A DNA stretch of 64,000 nucleotides from contig JAWNZC010000121.1 of the NCBI GenBank assembly GCA_035771165.1, positions 62,001 through 126,000 on the forward strand. The letters run 5' to 3'. Positions 1 to 11,600 of this stretch are shown piece by piece. Under the pieces are notes generated by a model. That model worked only from the letters and a program-made list of their open reading frames with translations. It did no database searches and was not told the origin of the DNA. The translations under genes were made by a program, and so were the position numbers. This DNA comes from Paragorgia papillata. Taxonomy: Eukaryota > Cnidaria > Anthozoa > Scleralcyonacea > Coralliidae. Within the stretch, counting starts at the first letter, position 1. The number at the start of each line of letters is the position of its first letter.

Positions 1-175
1 ACTAAGAAGGCTTCTGATTGGTTTAGACTAACCCTAATCAGTAAGGAGCATGGAAACGAATTGATAATCGACAATGTGATTGGTTACTTATAGCCAATCA
101 GAAAACTCGTTTATATTAGCTAGGTCTTTATTGATCTTTTTCGGTACCGTCAATTGATCATGTTTCTCATTTCAG

Positions 176-458
176 TTTGCCGCAACCATTGTATTCCAAC
201 ATCAGCAAGGGTTGTAACGAACTGCCCGATGAAACAACAGCCAAAGTAGTCCCAATCCCAAGTGGAGCTGCTGGTAAACCAACTGTTAAACCGACAGGTA
301 GTTACATACAGGCAATGGCTACACCATCTATTAATCAAACAGGAGGCAATCCAACCGGGAGTAACAAGACAACTACACGTCCAACAGATGGATCATCTGT
401 AATCAGAGCTGTTCACAACATGGTTGCCTTTTCTCTCATTTCTCTTTTGTTCCTTTGA
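176..458 (+). CDS. 3' terminal exon of a Ser/Thr-rich, probably GPI-anchored or membrane protein (partial)
   Basis: The reading frame opens after a clear 3' splice site (pyrimidine-rich tract ending TTCAG at 171-175) and runs to TGA at 456-458, so this is the last exon of a gene starting left of the window. The exon starts with one base of a split codon. About 93 residues are visible: a Thr/Ser/Pro/Gly-rich stalk with possible N-glycosylation sites (NQT, NKT), then a hydrophobic C-terminus (VAFSLISLLFL) directly before the stop. A Ser/Gly stretch followed by a terminal hydrophobic tail with no cytoplasmic residues is the layout of a GPI-attachment signal; a short type I membrane anchor is the alternative. 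The extracellular domains are outside the window, so family and function cannot be named. Confidence 0.5.
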
Positions 459-769
459 TATATTTAGTCCGTTTTAAAACGATGCAAAAAGCAGTATTGT
501 GTCTTTCACACTAGCTGTATCTTGTAGCAGTTCTTCCAATTGAAGTTGTGAAATTAATTTAGCACCGTTTCAATTAATAATTAATAATTAATTTAGCACC
601 GTTTCAATAAGTCACATGCTCTATCTTGAAGTATGTAAAGTGAACTACGTTATATATGATATATTGTTTTATCGAAGAATTTGGAATATATATCATTAAA
701 AAAATTTCATTAAAAACTCATTAATATTCAATAGTATATCGTCCAATTGGGTGTACTTGGATTTGATTA

Positions 770-1012
770 AGTGTAATGACGGTGATGATATAATCGTCTT
801 CATCGTCTTGGTCATTATATCATCATTATCTTCATCATTATCATTATCACCAATCATGATCATCTTCATCATCATCAATCATGATCATGATCATCATCAT
901 CATCAATCATCATCATCAATCATGATCATCATCATCATCAATCATCAATCATGATCATCATCATCATGATCATTATCATCATCATGATCATTATCATTAC
1001 CATCATCATCAA
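770..1012. repeat. ATC/ATG microsatellite
   Basis: Imperfect (ATC)n/(TCA)n tract with interspersed TGATCA palindromes. Open frames here (His/Ser-rich on one strand, Asp/Met-rich on the other) are artefacts of the repeat. From 460 to 770 nothing else is seen. Confidence 0.9.
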
Positions 1013-1446
1013 AACACGAATGAGCTATTATAATGTAAACAAACCCGCGACGATGCGCACTTCGCACTTTAGAACACCTTTAACATAGATCATACATCTT
1101 CATTAAACTTGTGTTAAAAATCATCACAATGTGAGCTAGCAATCATATATCGCCATTTTTATATACATTCACGGTTAGTTACACATATTAATTTTTTTAA
1201 GAGATCAAAGGATTTTCTTTTTGGCTTGGTGTTTCTGGTTAAAAACCACCGTTATTTTTCTTGTAGTTGATGCAATGACTACGTCTTGGCTTTCCCTTGT
1301 CTACAAAAATTCATAATCCAAATTAATAAAATAATTAACATATCACCCGTTTAACTAACAGTACTCTACTACGTCCTTTCGCTATCCGCCATCCCTAAAG
1401 GTAACTCTTTAAATAGACAAAGAAATATCGTGCATATTTACATCTC

Positions 1447-1735
1447 AAACTCATTAATAATTCATGAAGAAAACACAAAGGAAATCAGTACCGTGTCTGT
1501 GGTTTGGATATCGGAGGAAGAAATTACATAAATTAAGCAAACTTTCATCTTGCTTTTCTCTTAAAATACTGTTTTGTTTGAGATGCTATATCATACACTC
1601 GGAGGAGTGTTTCATCAGGAAATCCAAACACCTCGAAGTTTGTTCAAAAACATCGGCTTCGCCTCGGTTTTCAACAAACGTCTCGGTGTTTGGATATCCT
1701 GATGAAACACTCCTCTTCGTGTAAGATATATTACA
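1447..1735. repeat. Foldback element with CTTCG-type loop (family F1)
   Basis: The left arm from about 1601 (GGAGGAGTGTTTCATCAGGA) is repeated as reverse complement ending near 1720, around a centre reading CGGCTTCGCCTCGG. The outer part carries the family signature CTCATTAATAATTCATGA. Related copies lie near 11.7-12.5 kb, 34.0 kb, 41.5 kb and 53.5-54.0 kb. Confidence 0.75.
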
Positions 1736-1809
1736 TACAGTATACACGGTGACGCCATGATCCAGAAGGGTTAATATTTTTGCTAATAAAGCGACAAAGA
1801 GAAAATTGC

Positions 1810-4800
1810 CTACCTGGCGTTACAAAGTAGAATAAGATTTTGTACAGCGGACAAAGTAGATTGTTCATTCTGTCCTGTTATAAGATGTCGGTCAATAATC
1901 ACGTGAACTGCGTCTGATTCACTGGCTAATTAAGAAGAAGTGACACATAAAATAAGAGCGATACAATCATAAACTTACGTCAACCTTGGTAACTACGTTG
2001 GATATTTACATTAGCGCTTCCAGCCACAGTAAATAACCAACGACCAAGTTTGCCTCCAATTTGAGAAGGGGCCTCCAATTTGAGAAGGGCCCTCTAAAAT
2101 TTTTGAGATTTGAGTTTTTGACGTAAGAAAGCATGAGGTCCAGAAAGCGTAAAGTTCAGTAACACTAACTTCATTTTTAGCCAATCTAGAACACGAAGAC
2201 ACAACCCTACGACGTGTGACGTAATCAGAGCCCCCCAAATCAACCCATGTGACGTCATCAGTGGCGCCAAATCGATAATAGGGACTTTAAGATCTACGAC
2301 GTCAACCTCAAAAAGAATTATTTTTGCCAAACAAAAAAATGAATAATTTTCAGTCCTAGAGTAATCTCAACACCGTCCTCGTTCTTTCTACAACGCCACT
2401 CAGAGCATTTTTACTTCAGGACGACGTCAACGGCCAAAAGATAAGAACTGTTGGTTGATATTCACTTCAATTCTGGGATTATTTTAGCAATGCAGGGGCC
2501 TTTTGGAAGTCATTAAACTAACTTCAAATACCAAGTATAATAGTTAGTTAACCGTGACTTCTTTAAATTGTAAAACTTGTCTTGCTTTTTAAACGCCGTC
2601 GTCGTCCTAGCGTTTTAACTCATTCCTGTCCGAGGGCTTCTCCAGAGGTGAATAAAATCGTCTGACGTTAGCCAGAATAAAATACTACAGACCAATTCGG
2701 ACAGGAAAGAGTTAGAGAGATAGTTCATAACTCATTCCTGTCCGAGGGCTTCTCCAGAGGTGAATAAAATCGTCTGGCGTTAGCCAGAATAAAATACTAC
2801 AGCCCAATTCGGACAGGAAAGCGTTAGAGAGATAGTTCATAATAACTCATTCCTGTCCGAGGGCTTTCCCAGAGGTGAATAAAATCGTCTGACGTTAGCC
2901 AGAATAAAATACTACAGACCAATTCGGACAGGAAAGAGTTAGAGAGATAGTTCTTAAAGTCCCTAATTTGCGACCTTGCCAACGACATAAAAAGTACTAC
3001 ATGGAAAAAGTATTGGACCTGTCAGACTTACCACTGTATGTTCCACCATGGTCTTTGATAAAGTCTTCAGGTATTATAGGAAGATTTGAAAATAATTCAG
3101 TTTTTGCCAACTCAAATAGTGAAGGCTGAATAGATTGAAAAAAAGAAGAAGAAAGGAATCGAAAAATGGATGTCTTTTTTCCATAATCGGATCTTTTATT
3201 TACAAAAAGAATACATTTATCCTTGATATTTCGTTATCCTTTTTTAAAACTAAGAGTAATGCAATAAATAAACAAACAAACGAACAAACAAACGAACGAA
3301 CGAACGAACGAACAAACAAAAAATAAACAGACAAACAAATAAATAAACAAACAAACAAACAAACAAACAAACAAAACAGACAAACAAATAAATAAACAAG
3401 CAAATAAATAAATAAAAAATCAACAAAAAAAACAAAAAAAACAAACTTAACAAACAAAAAATAAACAAACAAACAAACAAACAAACAAAAACAAACAAAC
3501 AAACAAACAGATAAACACATAATAAGTAAATAACTCAGAAATTATTGAAATGCTGCGTTGGCAGTGTTGAAATAGTAATCGAAATATGGTATACTGAGTC
3601 TGAACGTTTCGAGTGAAGGCCCTTCGTCAGAGAGAAACCTAAAGGGTCTTCGCTTGAAATGTTAGACTCCTGCGTTCTCTGTTTCGGCAGTATACCAAAC
3701 CTTACTATATTTCATAAATTATTAATGGTTGGAATGCAATGTGGTATGCGCCCTGCACGCCTAACCAATCCTGACCAACCAGAGTGGACTTACTGCAGTT
3801 ACTGAATAGTTCTTAAAACTCCATGATTTATCCTTCTTGGCGGAAAATAGTGCAGCAACACCATATCCAACAGCACATATTGGCTCTGCGAGTCATAACA
3901 ATTTCAGCATTAAATACAATTAATCCTGCTTGAAACAAAACAAATATGACCAGTGAAAACAGTCTCATCAACAACTTACTTTTTTGTTCAATAAATTTAT
4001 TTAACAGTGATGCCAATTCTCCATTGTCAGCCAAGTCGTGTAACGCACCAGGAGAACTGGGAATGAGTATAGCGGAATACCTGGATGCTAAATTAAGACG
4101 TTACGCTACATTATAAGACGTTACACTACATTGTAAGACATTACACCACATTGTAAGATGTTACAGTATAATATAGGACGTTACAGTATAATATAGGACG
4201 TTGCAGTATAATATAGGACGTTACATTACATTCTGTGATGTTACGTTACATTATAAGATGTTACGTTACATTGTATTAAAGACATTATGCTACATTGTAA
4301 GACATTACGTTACATTGTAAGACATTACGTTACATTGTAAGACATTTATACGCTATATTGTAAGACATTACGTTACATTGACATTGTATAAAGACATTCC
4401 CTATTAATTTACTTGAATGACCGACCTTGAATGCTTTCTAGCTTTCCTGGAACCGAAAACGTTTTTGTTCTAAACTCATTAATCCATCTTTTACTACTAT
4501 CATCTGACTTGATATACTCAATTTGTCGCCCCTGTTCGAAATGGTAGAAAAATCTAAATTACTAAACACACTCACAAGACCTGGAAAGAAAAACATCTCG
4601 ATAATATAGCGGGCCCCTAAGGATAACAATATGTTGTATACTGAGTGGGTTACCCTGACGAAATAAAGTTTGATTTGATTTGATTTGATTTGATTTGACA
4701 GTCACCAATTCGTACCTGTGGAGTAACAATTTGGACATTGAACGTTGAATTGGTCAAGGTAAATGCATGAATGAACGAAGGAGCAGATACACCTAAAAAC

Positions 4801-4921
4801 AAACACCATCATTAGTTTCTAAAACATTATACAACTACGTAAAGACAAATAACCTGTTCTAAATCCTACCTTGAGGAGATGAACTGCAAACGATCAAACA
4901 ATTCGGTTTCGTCGTCGCCAT
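1810..4921 (-). CDS. GATD1: GATD1-like class-1 glutamine amidotransferase-like (DJ-1/PfpI superfamily) protein, complete, 7 exons
   Basis: Seven exons on the minus strand splice without frame breaks into 214 residues, close to the about 220 of vertebrate GATD1 (PDDC1): 4921-4870, 4792-4716, 4531-4426, 4087-3980, 3885-3794, 3125-3032, 1925-1810. The start is the ATG at 4921 ([14 protein letters not shown]). Family landmarks in order: [49 protein letters not shown] (the Cys sits at the nucleophile-elbow position), [14 protein letters not shown], and the C-terminal [20 protein letters not shown]. The family has a DJ-1/PfpI-like fold and is reported as cytosolic or endosomal; its reaction is not established, so none is assigned. 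It is divergent from CFAP20DC and probably shares its promoter. Introns hold foldback arrays, a CAAA microsatellite and a 21-nt minisatellite. Assignment rests on remembered similarity to the vertebrate protein over its whole length. Confidence 0.88.
2610..2955. repeat. Three tandem copies of foldback MITE (family M1)
   Basis: Three roughly 110-bp units, each with arms AACTCATTCCTGTCCGAGGG and (inverted) TTCGGACAGGAAAGAGTTA around a core GTCTGRCGTTAGCCAGA, separated by GAGAGATAGTTC. They lie in the last intron of the GATD1-like gene. Further copies of the same family are at about 25.75 kb and 32.57 kb. Confidence 0.85.
3262..3520. repeat. CAAA/CGAA/TAAA microsatellite
   Basis: Long (CAAA)n tract with CGAA and TAAA variants in the intron between exons 5 and 6 of the GATD1-like gene. 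It produces Cys/Leu/Phe/Val-rich spurious frames on the minus strand. Confidence 0.95.
3560..3722. repeat. Foldback element, family F2 (degenerate)
   Basis: Contains the family marks CGTTTCGAGTGAAGGCCCTT and, in opposite sense, GGTCTTCGCTTGAAATGTTAG, ending in TTCGGCAGTATACCAAACCT. Better copies are at 31.38-31.57 kb; partial ones at 30.3, 36.3 and 59.2 kb. Confidence 0.7.
4088..4400. repeat. About 21-nt minisatellite (GACGTTACACTACATTGTAA type)
   Basis: Roughly fourteen diverged units of about 20-22 nt (variants with TACAGTATAATATAGGACGT) in the intron between GATD1 exons 3 and 4, beginning directly at the 3' splice site of exon 4. Confidence 0.85.
4600..4700 (+). mobile_element. 3' tail of a non-LTR retrotransposon with (TTTGA)n end
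   Basis: The sequence ends TGACGAAATAAAGTTTGATT followed by a perfect TTTGA pentamer array, the usual 3' end of CR1/L2-like LINEs or the SINEs they mobilise. Only the tail is recognisable. Confidence 0.5.
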
Positions 4922-5699
4922 TTTGAAACTGCGCCTCCGAATTAGTCCAGAATTTGGTATCCGGTAACACGTAATAAAGTTTGACACTTCGTGTAACCAA
5001 AATGAAGTGTTTTTCTACATTACATAGTCCCAGCGTTCGTATGGTGTTTTCAGCTTGAAGTTGTCAATGAAGTTTTACAAACATATTTTAAAATTTTAAG
5101 AGAACCTAATCCTATATTTTTTTAACCCTAATCTTAACTCCGACCCAACTCTAACCCTAACCATATAATTATAAACTATTTTATTTTTTTCTATTGTCTG
5201 GTATGGTTCGTCACTCGGAGTAGCACCTAGCATCATCATATTTCAATAACGTTTTCTGTTAAATAAACTATAGTACTAACAGTCTGTGTGACGTCGTTTT
5301 TGGACCTTATAATTGAAACTTGACTTCAGTTGGTTTTGTAGGTTTGTGGCTCGTCTAGAGCTCAGAATATTTTTTTAAGTTAAACTACTTACGACAATTT
5401 GTGGCCTTGTAACTCCCCTTGTACAGGAAAAACAACTGAAAAGTCAAAAATATAAAGTGTTCAAGTCAGTTACCGGCTATGGATACCCCGACCTAAACCC
5501 GTACCTTCCGAGGACGGAACGCCGGTAAATGACGAAGCTTACAAAAGTGGCGTTTGTTTGTCAATGAAAAACATAAAATGCTGCTCAAAATTCCTTGGAA
5601 TTTAGTCCCACAACCGCCTGAGATAAACAACGTTTCACATGTGGCATTTCCTTGTAAGGAAATGGTATAATTGTGTTGATATTCGGCGAGAATTCAACG
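4922..5699. promoter_or_regulatory. Divergent promoter region of GATD1-like (-) and CFAP20DC-like (+) genes
   Basis: The two start codons face away from each other across 778 bp with no other gene. No TATA box is evident near either start. Candidate RFX-type half-sites are seen: GGTATCCGGTAAC at 4956-4968, about 40 bp from the GATD1 start, and GTTACC / GGATACC spaced within 5469-5487. Neither matches the full X-box consensus (GTNRCC-N0-3-RGYAAC). X-box control would fit a cilia gene, but this is inference. Confidence 0.45.
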
Positions 5700-8600
5700 A
5701 TGTTCAAAGGCGAATACCAGGTATGGTAAACTCAACTGACAACTTGAAATTATATTTGAGCATTATCTTGGCCTCAGTTATCATTTTTTACGGCGGTTAT
5801 CTTTGCGAATATCGGGGAAAGCTTCTGTTATGTTAGCAAATATAGCACTACACTAAAATAGGAAGTATTTTTGAAAGGTTTTAAACATTATATATCACTG
5901 AATAACATAAATGTCAACGGCTTTCTTCCGTTGCTAAGCGTGAAAATGCGAAAATGAGATGCGAATACGATGTCGACGTGAAATGTTCCTTCTTCAAAGA
6001 CAAAGAGGTGTTTCTTGGAGAACGTTTAGAAATATTTCTCAGTTTTTGTTTATTTTTCACGTTAGATCGGGATTGGGCATTTTTATTTTGGTGTAATTTA
6101 TTGAATAATATAGAACAGTGTTTATATTAAAAAGCATGAAATTGTGAAGCTGACGAGTGGCAAATTAATTAAAAAATATATATACTTATTGGATTTATCT
6201 CTAAAGCCTGATTTTCATAAGATCGCCTCGATTGCCCCTAATGCCTAAATCTCTCCAATCAGACTAGAGATATTTCAAATCACCCAATCTGATTGGATGG
6301 ATTCAGGCAAATGGGATGATTGAAGCGATCGAGATGATTTTATGGAAACCAGGCTTAAGCCCAACATAGCAAAATATTTAATTTAAGAATTCAAATAATG
6401 AGTGAAACCGAAGGTCAAGCCTTGTCCTACATTGCAAAATATTGGACTGGCATGTGACACCAATGCAGACATTTGCTTGGACAATTATTTGTGAGAGTGT
6501 ATAAAATTATAATAACTTCTATGGAGCAGCTACAATCTTTGTCAAAATTGTTGGTACACTGCTCAGGTTTAAAATAACCAAATTAGCATTCACAACATTT
6601 GAAATGCAGTACATCCCACCTACCACCCACTTTCACCACCCCAACCACCCCCTCCTCTACCACCCCACCCTTAGCACCCCACTCCATCATCTACCCCCCA
6701 TCTTACCACCCTCTACCACACCACTCCCTCCTCTACCACCCCCTCTTATTACCCCTCCCACCCCACCCCCTCCTCTACCACCCCCTCTTATCACCCCAAC
6801 CACACCACCCCCTCCTCTAACACCCACCCCACACCTCTACCACCCCCTCACTTCCCACCCCCTCCTCTACCACCCCTCTTATCCCATCCCACCCCCTCCT
6901 CTACCACCCCCTCTTATCACCCCAACCACCCCACCCCCTCCTCTACCACCCCCTCTTATCTCTCCCCACCCCCTCCTCTACCACCCCCTCTTACCACCAC
7001 CCAATCACCCCACCCTCTTACCACTACCTCAATCTCTACCAGCCCCTATCCTACCCACACCCACCCCACGCACTCTGCCCAGTTCAATGCTTAATAATTT
7101 AGTTCCTTACCTGCACTGTGTTGATAGGGTGGACCATTTGTGGAGGTGTTCAGCGCTCAGGGACGGGATCCGATTTCTAAAAAATGTCGTGTGACTGGCA
7201 GCTCAACAAACATTCACAAACAGTACGAGAAGGACATCAAGAGTTACGTATACATCCTAGAGGGCGAACCCACTACTACCAAAATCCAATTCCCAAAAGA
7301 CGACAAACAAACATTGTTTTTACTTCAAAAGTTTCTCGTCTTGCAAATTTTCATTCCTCTGGGACACTCGTTCTCATTTGAGCTCGGTGTGTCGGACATT
7401 GTGTTGAATAAACGTCGCATATTTTTTTCCTCCAGTCAGAAGGATATCACTGTGACGCCATTACACGCCAAGTTTCCGCTGACCGTGCTATGCTCGGGTA
7501 CGTGGCTCAATCTCTGTCTGGATCTCGACTCACTTGTTGGTGAAACATTCACTGGACAAACATTTCGAGCTCTAGAGAGTATAACAGTTACAGCAAACTG
7601 CAGGCTCAGAAAAATATTCACCTTAAAAGTTCCACCGGAGGACAACTCCAACGATGACGTCAACGTTGTTTCATATGCGAAGACTGAAGCCCTTCCTAAG
7701 GCTCTTCAGTTTGTGACATCGCCCGATATGCGTCCGATTACACAGGTAAGTCTTAGATTAGCGATTTTGTCATTGTGACAAAGAATACATCTTGGAAAAC
7801 CGTAGTTTATAGAATTTAATTCCAAGGAGTACGGAAAAACAGAGCGCTTGTTTTTCGGCTGATTGTGTACAGTATAATGCTGTTTAGTAAAATGGCTCAG
7901 TTGTATAATTATCCGTAATAATGCGTATCCGAACGACGGTCCCGCATCGGGAACGCTGTCCTGAATGTTGATTTCGCTGGCGTGAATCTGTAAGGTTCTT
8001 ACACTAATTTTGATACAATAAATATATCGAAAAACTTGATAGCCATATATTGTGTACGGGAAAATAATAATCAATTATTAATAATCTCTTTTTCCATCTA
8101 GATTTTATCGTTCGACAAACTGGCACAAAGATCGCAAAATGAGCCACCAAGTTGCCCTTTCCTCTCTCACGTCAGGAAACGATGCAGGATCAACGCCTCG
8201 CCAAGATGGAGTAGAGACGCACATTGCATTTGGGCAAAAGGTTATCATCCCGCCTCACATACGAAGAACCTCATATAAAGAGAACCAGGATAATGCCAAA
8301 GTAACTCGCGCGTCACATTCTTCTCATTCTAGAGGTAAACTTGGACATTCCGCATCAGACCTCCGGAATGCCCGCGAGGAATCGGCCAAAGCAAAGGATA
8401 AACAACCTTTAAAACAAAAAGGAAGCCAACAGACGCAAAGTGAGGCGAATGAACCATTAACAACAGCAGTGAACACCAATCAGGCGCCCATTCAACCGCG
8501 ACCGCCCAGAAATAGTTCCGCAGGCAAAGTCAGGCGACCTGTGCGGGTTAAAGCAAGTAGTGAAAGTTCACGTAGTGTTAAACCCACCGACTCGTGTGAT

Positions 8601-11600
8601 AAGCAATTTCAGAGCTCCGATGTATCCAAAGTTACAGAAAATTCTGAAACGACCGCTCAAAAGTCGACAGTCGATCATAGTCTTGAAGACCGACTTCAAA
8701 ATGTGAATATCAACGAGGAAGCAATTCTGAATCAAGCGCTGAAAGATGTCCGCAGTATTTTGGCAACTGGGTCTGACGCGTTAAATGAAGAAAGGGTATT
8801 AAACTCGTACAATGACTATATTAGACGAACCTCCGAAGATCACACGACGGGCGCCGAGCCGCGAGACGAAGTCGATGATAATAGTCATGCGCATTTAGGT
8901 GCATACAAAACGGAAAATGTTTCTAAGATTGGTTTGACTAATCATGCTGATACGCTTAGAGGAAAAGAGGAAACGTCAAATATTTCCCGTATTTCTACAA
9001 CTGATTCCACCAACAATGGGCAGGAAACGTCAAATATTTCCCATATTTCTACAACTGATTCCACCAACAATGGAGAGGAAGCGTCAAATATTTCCCGTAT
9101 TTCTACAACTGATTCCAGCAATATATCTGGTATTATCAACCTTATCAATGATTCCCCTTTGGTATCAGTGCAATTGTCTGCTGATGAACAGCCTCGAGAT
9201 GTAAACATATCCTTGGGTAAACAAAGCGCATGCGTTGACATTAATAACAACGAACCGTTATCCCCGAACCCCGTGGGCTCAAACAGTCGCGTAAAACCAA
9301 GGATGTTACCGCTGACTAGTAATAATCCCGTGTTCACGTTTGCGTCCAGGCCCCGATCACCGCGCTCGGGCAAAAAGAAGATGCTTGGTTCACCTGTTGT
9401 TGATGACGTCATGTCACCAGCGGAGCATACTCCAGAAGTTATGGTCAGTCTTGCAGAGGATGCTGGGAAAGATTCTGGCAAATTTGATGTGAACATGTAC
9501 AGGAATAGAGGAGCGTTGCTGGAGGATGACTTTTGTAAATTGTCTGGTGAGTTATTCGATCACCACATCATTGTATATTTAAAACACAACTTCTTATCGT
9601 TATAAGATTACAAAAATATGTTTGACGTGTAACTTTAATCTTGGAGCAACACAGTTTACCGAACACGCACCCATCCATCCAATCCATGCATTCATCGATT
9701 TTATCCATCCATGGCATGGATGCCATGGATTTATTCATCCATCCATTTTATTCATTCATTCATTCATTCATTCAATGCGGTATCATAGGATGAAGTAAAT
9801 TAAACCTAATTATTTTAATGTGAAATGGTTTATGAAATATGATAATACAAACGATATCCTCGCATGTAAAATACATTCAGGCATCTTAATAGATATACGA
9901 GACTTGCTCGTCAGATATATTACCAGTACTAACAGTAACATAAAATTCGTATGTCACTCGTACGGTCTTGTAATATTCGATATATACGGCTTTTCCCCCT
10001 TTAGGCGATTTATTTTGTCTGGGTTTTCTGCATAGTACATACTATTTTATATTACTGACTTGGCCAATTGTTTGTTGTTGTGGAATTTTTTGCAGATGAT
10101 GAATCGCGCGAAGATGAAGACGGTATACAGAAATTACTTCACTCAAGTTTAAGTCCACGTCACTCGCCAATGCCTTTCCATCACCATCTGCGGCAAAGTA
10201 TCCGAAGTAGCATGCTTAAAGAAGTAGGTTCAAACGTATTGTGCTAACGTACGACAGTTATTCATTGTAGAGGGCAACTGCATGCAGTTAAAAGACCACG
10301 CAGTTTCAACTTTTCACAGTTAAAAAATCAGTAGTTTCTATATATATTGTAAGTTTATTAACTGTAGTCTAAAGGACCTAAAGCTGTGGTTATGTGAGAG
10401 AAGCTTGTAACTTTTTTTGCTGTTTTTCTCATAGATTCCGTCCCCGGTTAAGGAAAATGGTTACGATGCCCAGAACTACCAATCCGAACCGCATTTAGCG
10501 ACCCTCGACCAATCAGAGTCGCCTTTGGCCACTCTTAACCAATCAACTGCCAGCTCGTGGAGATTCGACACGTCGAATAGCAGTAACAGTTTCAATCAAA
10601 CTCACGAAGAACTCGAGGACTCTCTAAACGCCAGTCATTTAAAACCACTGATGAATGATATGACTGAGGCCAACGTTATTGTGGCTAATGACAGTGATGA
10701 GGAGCGTGCGGCGCTTTCTGATGGGAGTGATGATACGTTTAGCACGTGGAGGGCACCGCCCCAAGATTTACGAGGAAATAAATATCAAAATGAGATGAAA
10801 GTAAGCATGCAAAATACACTGAGTAGATATCTCTGATATTGATATAATAAGTATTATTTACAATATGAGCGGCCGTGTTGTATCGGCTATATATATACAA
10901 ACTCGAGCTGAAGGCGAGAGGTTGTATGCCCGATACAACACGGACGCGAATATTGTAAAGTACTTTTATAACATAGATGTAATATAACCGTGTTTCTGAT
11001 TGGCCACCGTGCGTGCATTTTTAATCAGCGAAATCCGTTGTTTTGTGTCTGATTCTCTGTTATAAAAGAAATGGTTCATATGGTTTGGCGTGCTCCATTG
11101 AGTTATGGATGCACTTGGGAAGTTAGAGAGCACTCAAAAATCTGGAGCTACGCTTTTTTCGTGCTCTCCGAACTTCCCGCGTGCATCCATAACTCGATGG
11201 AGCACGCCAAACCATGAGCCATTTCTTAAGTGATACGAATAGATGTAAAATGTTCGTATTTGTTGATAACCTTAAAGATTGGAATGATTTTTGGTGAGAA
11301 AATCGAACGAAAAGTTTATGTAAATCAGCAGAATTTTATATCAAATATACAGGTACAACTACTGGTTAAACATTCATTTATTTTGTGTTTTCTTTATGAA
11401 TTATTAATGAGTATTACTATATTATTTCCCAACAGCCACCTGGAAACGAACCTGATCTTACTGCGACAATTTCAATGGATCTCCGAGATTACTGTGACGT
11501 ATTTAGCCCACCAATATTTCTACCAAGCTCCAAACAGGAACACTCTGGTGGTAAGAACATTTCTTGATTAATTGAATTGTCACATAATTTAGATCTTTTG

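Noticed and set aside
2610..2955. CRISPR-like array
   Set aside because: Units are full MITE copies with inverted arms in a eukaryotic intron; spacers are short and repeated, not unique.
3605..3640. CTGACGA...CGAAAC and CTGATGA...CGAAAC motifs in F2, F4 and the 15.1- and 53.05-kb repeats, as hammerhead ribozymes
   Set aside because: Each has an extra base between CTGANGA and the first possible stem II pair, so the 10.1-11.1 pair required in hammerheads is missing. Only the 39.0-kb motif satisfies the core.
6604..7194. 196-codon Pro/His/Leu-rich plus-strand frame
   Set aside because: It lies in the C-rich minisatellite of CFAP20DC intron 1; exon 1 (MFKGEYQ) joins exon 2 (GGPFVEVF) perfectly without it.
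8942..9496. 184-codon minus-strand frame opposite CFAP20DC exon 3
   Set aside because: Shadow of the coding strand; no start context or similarity.
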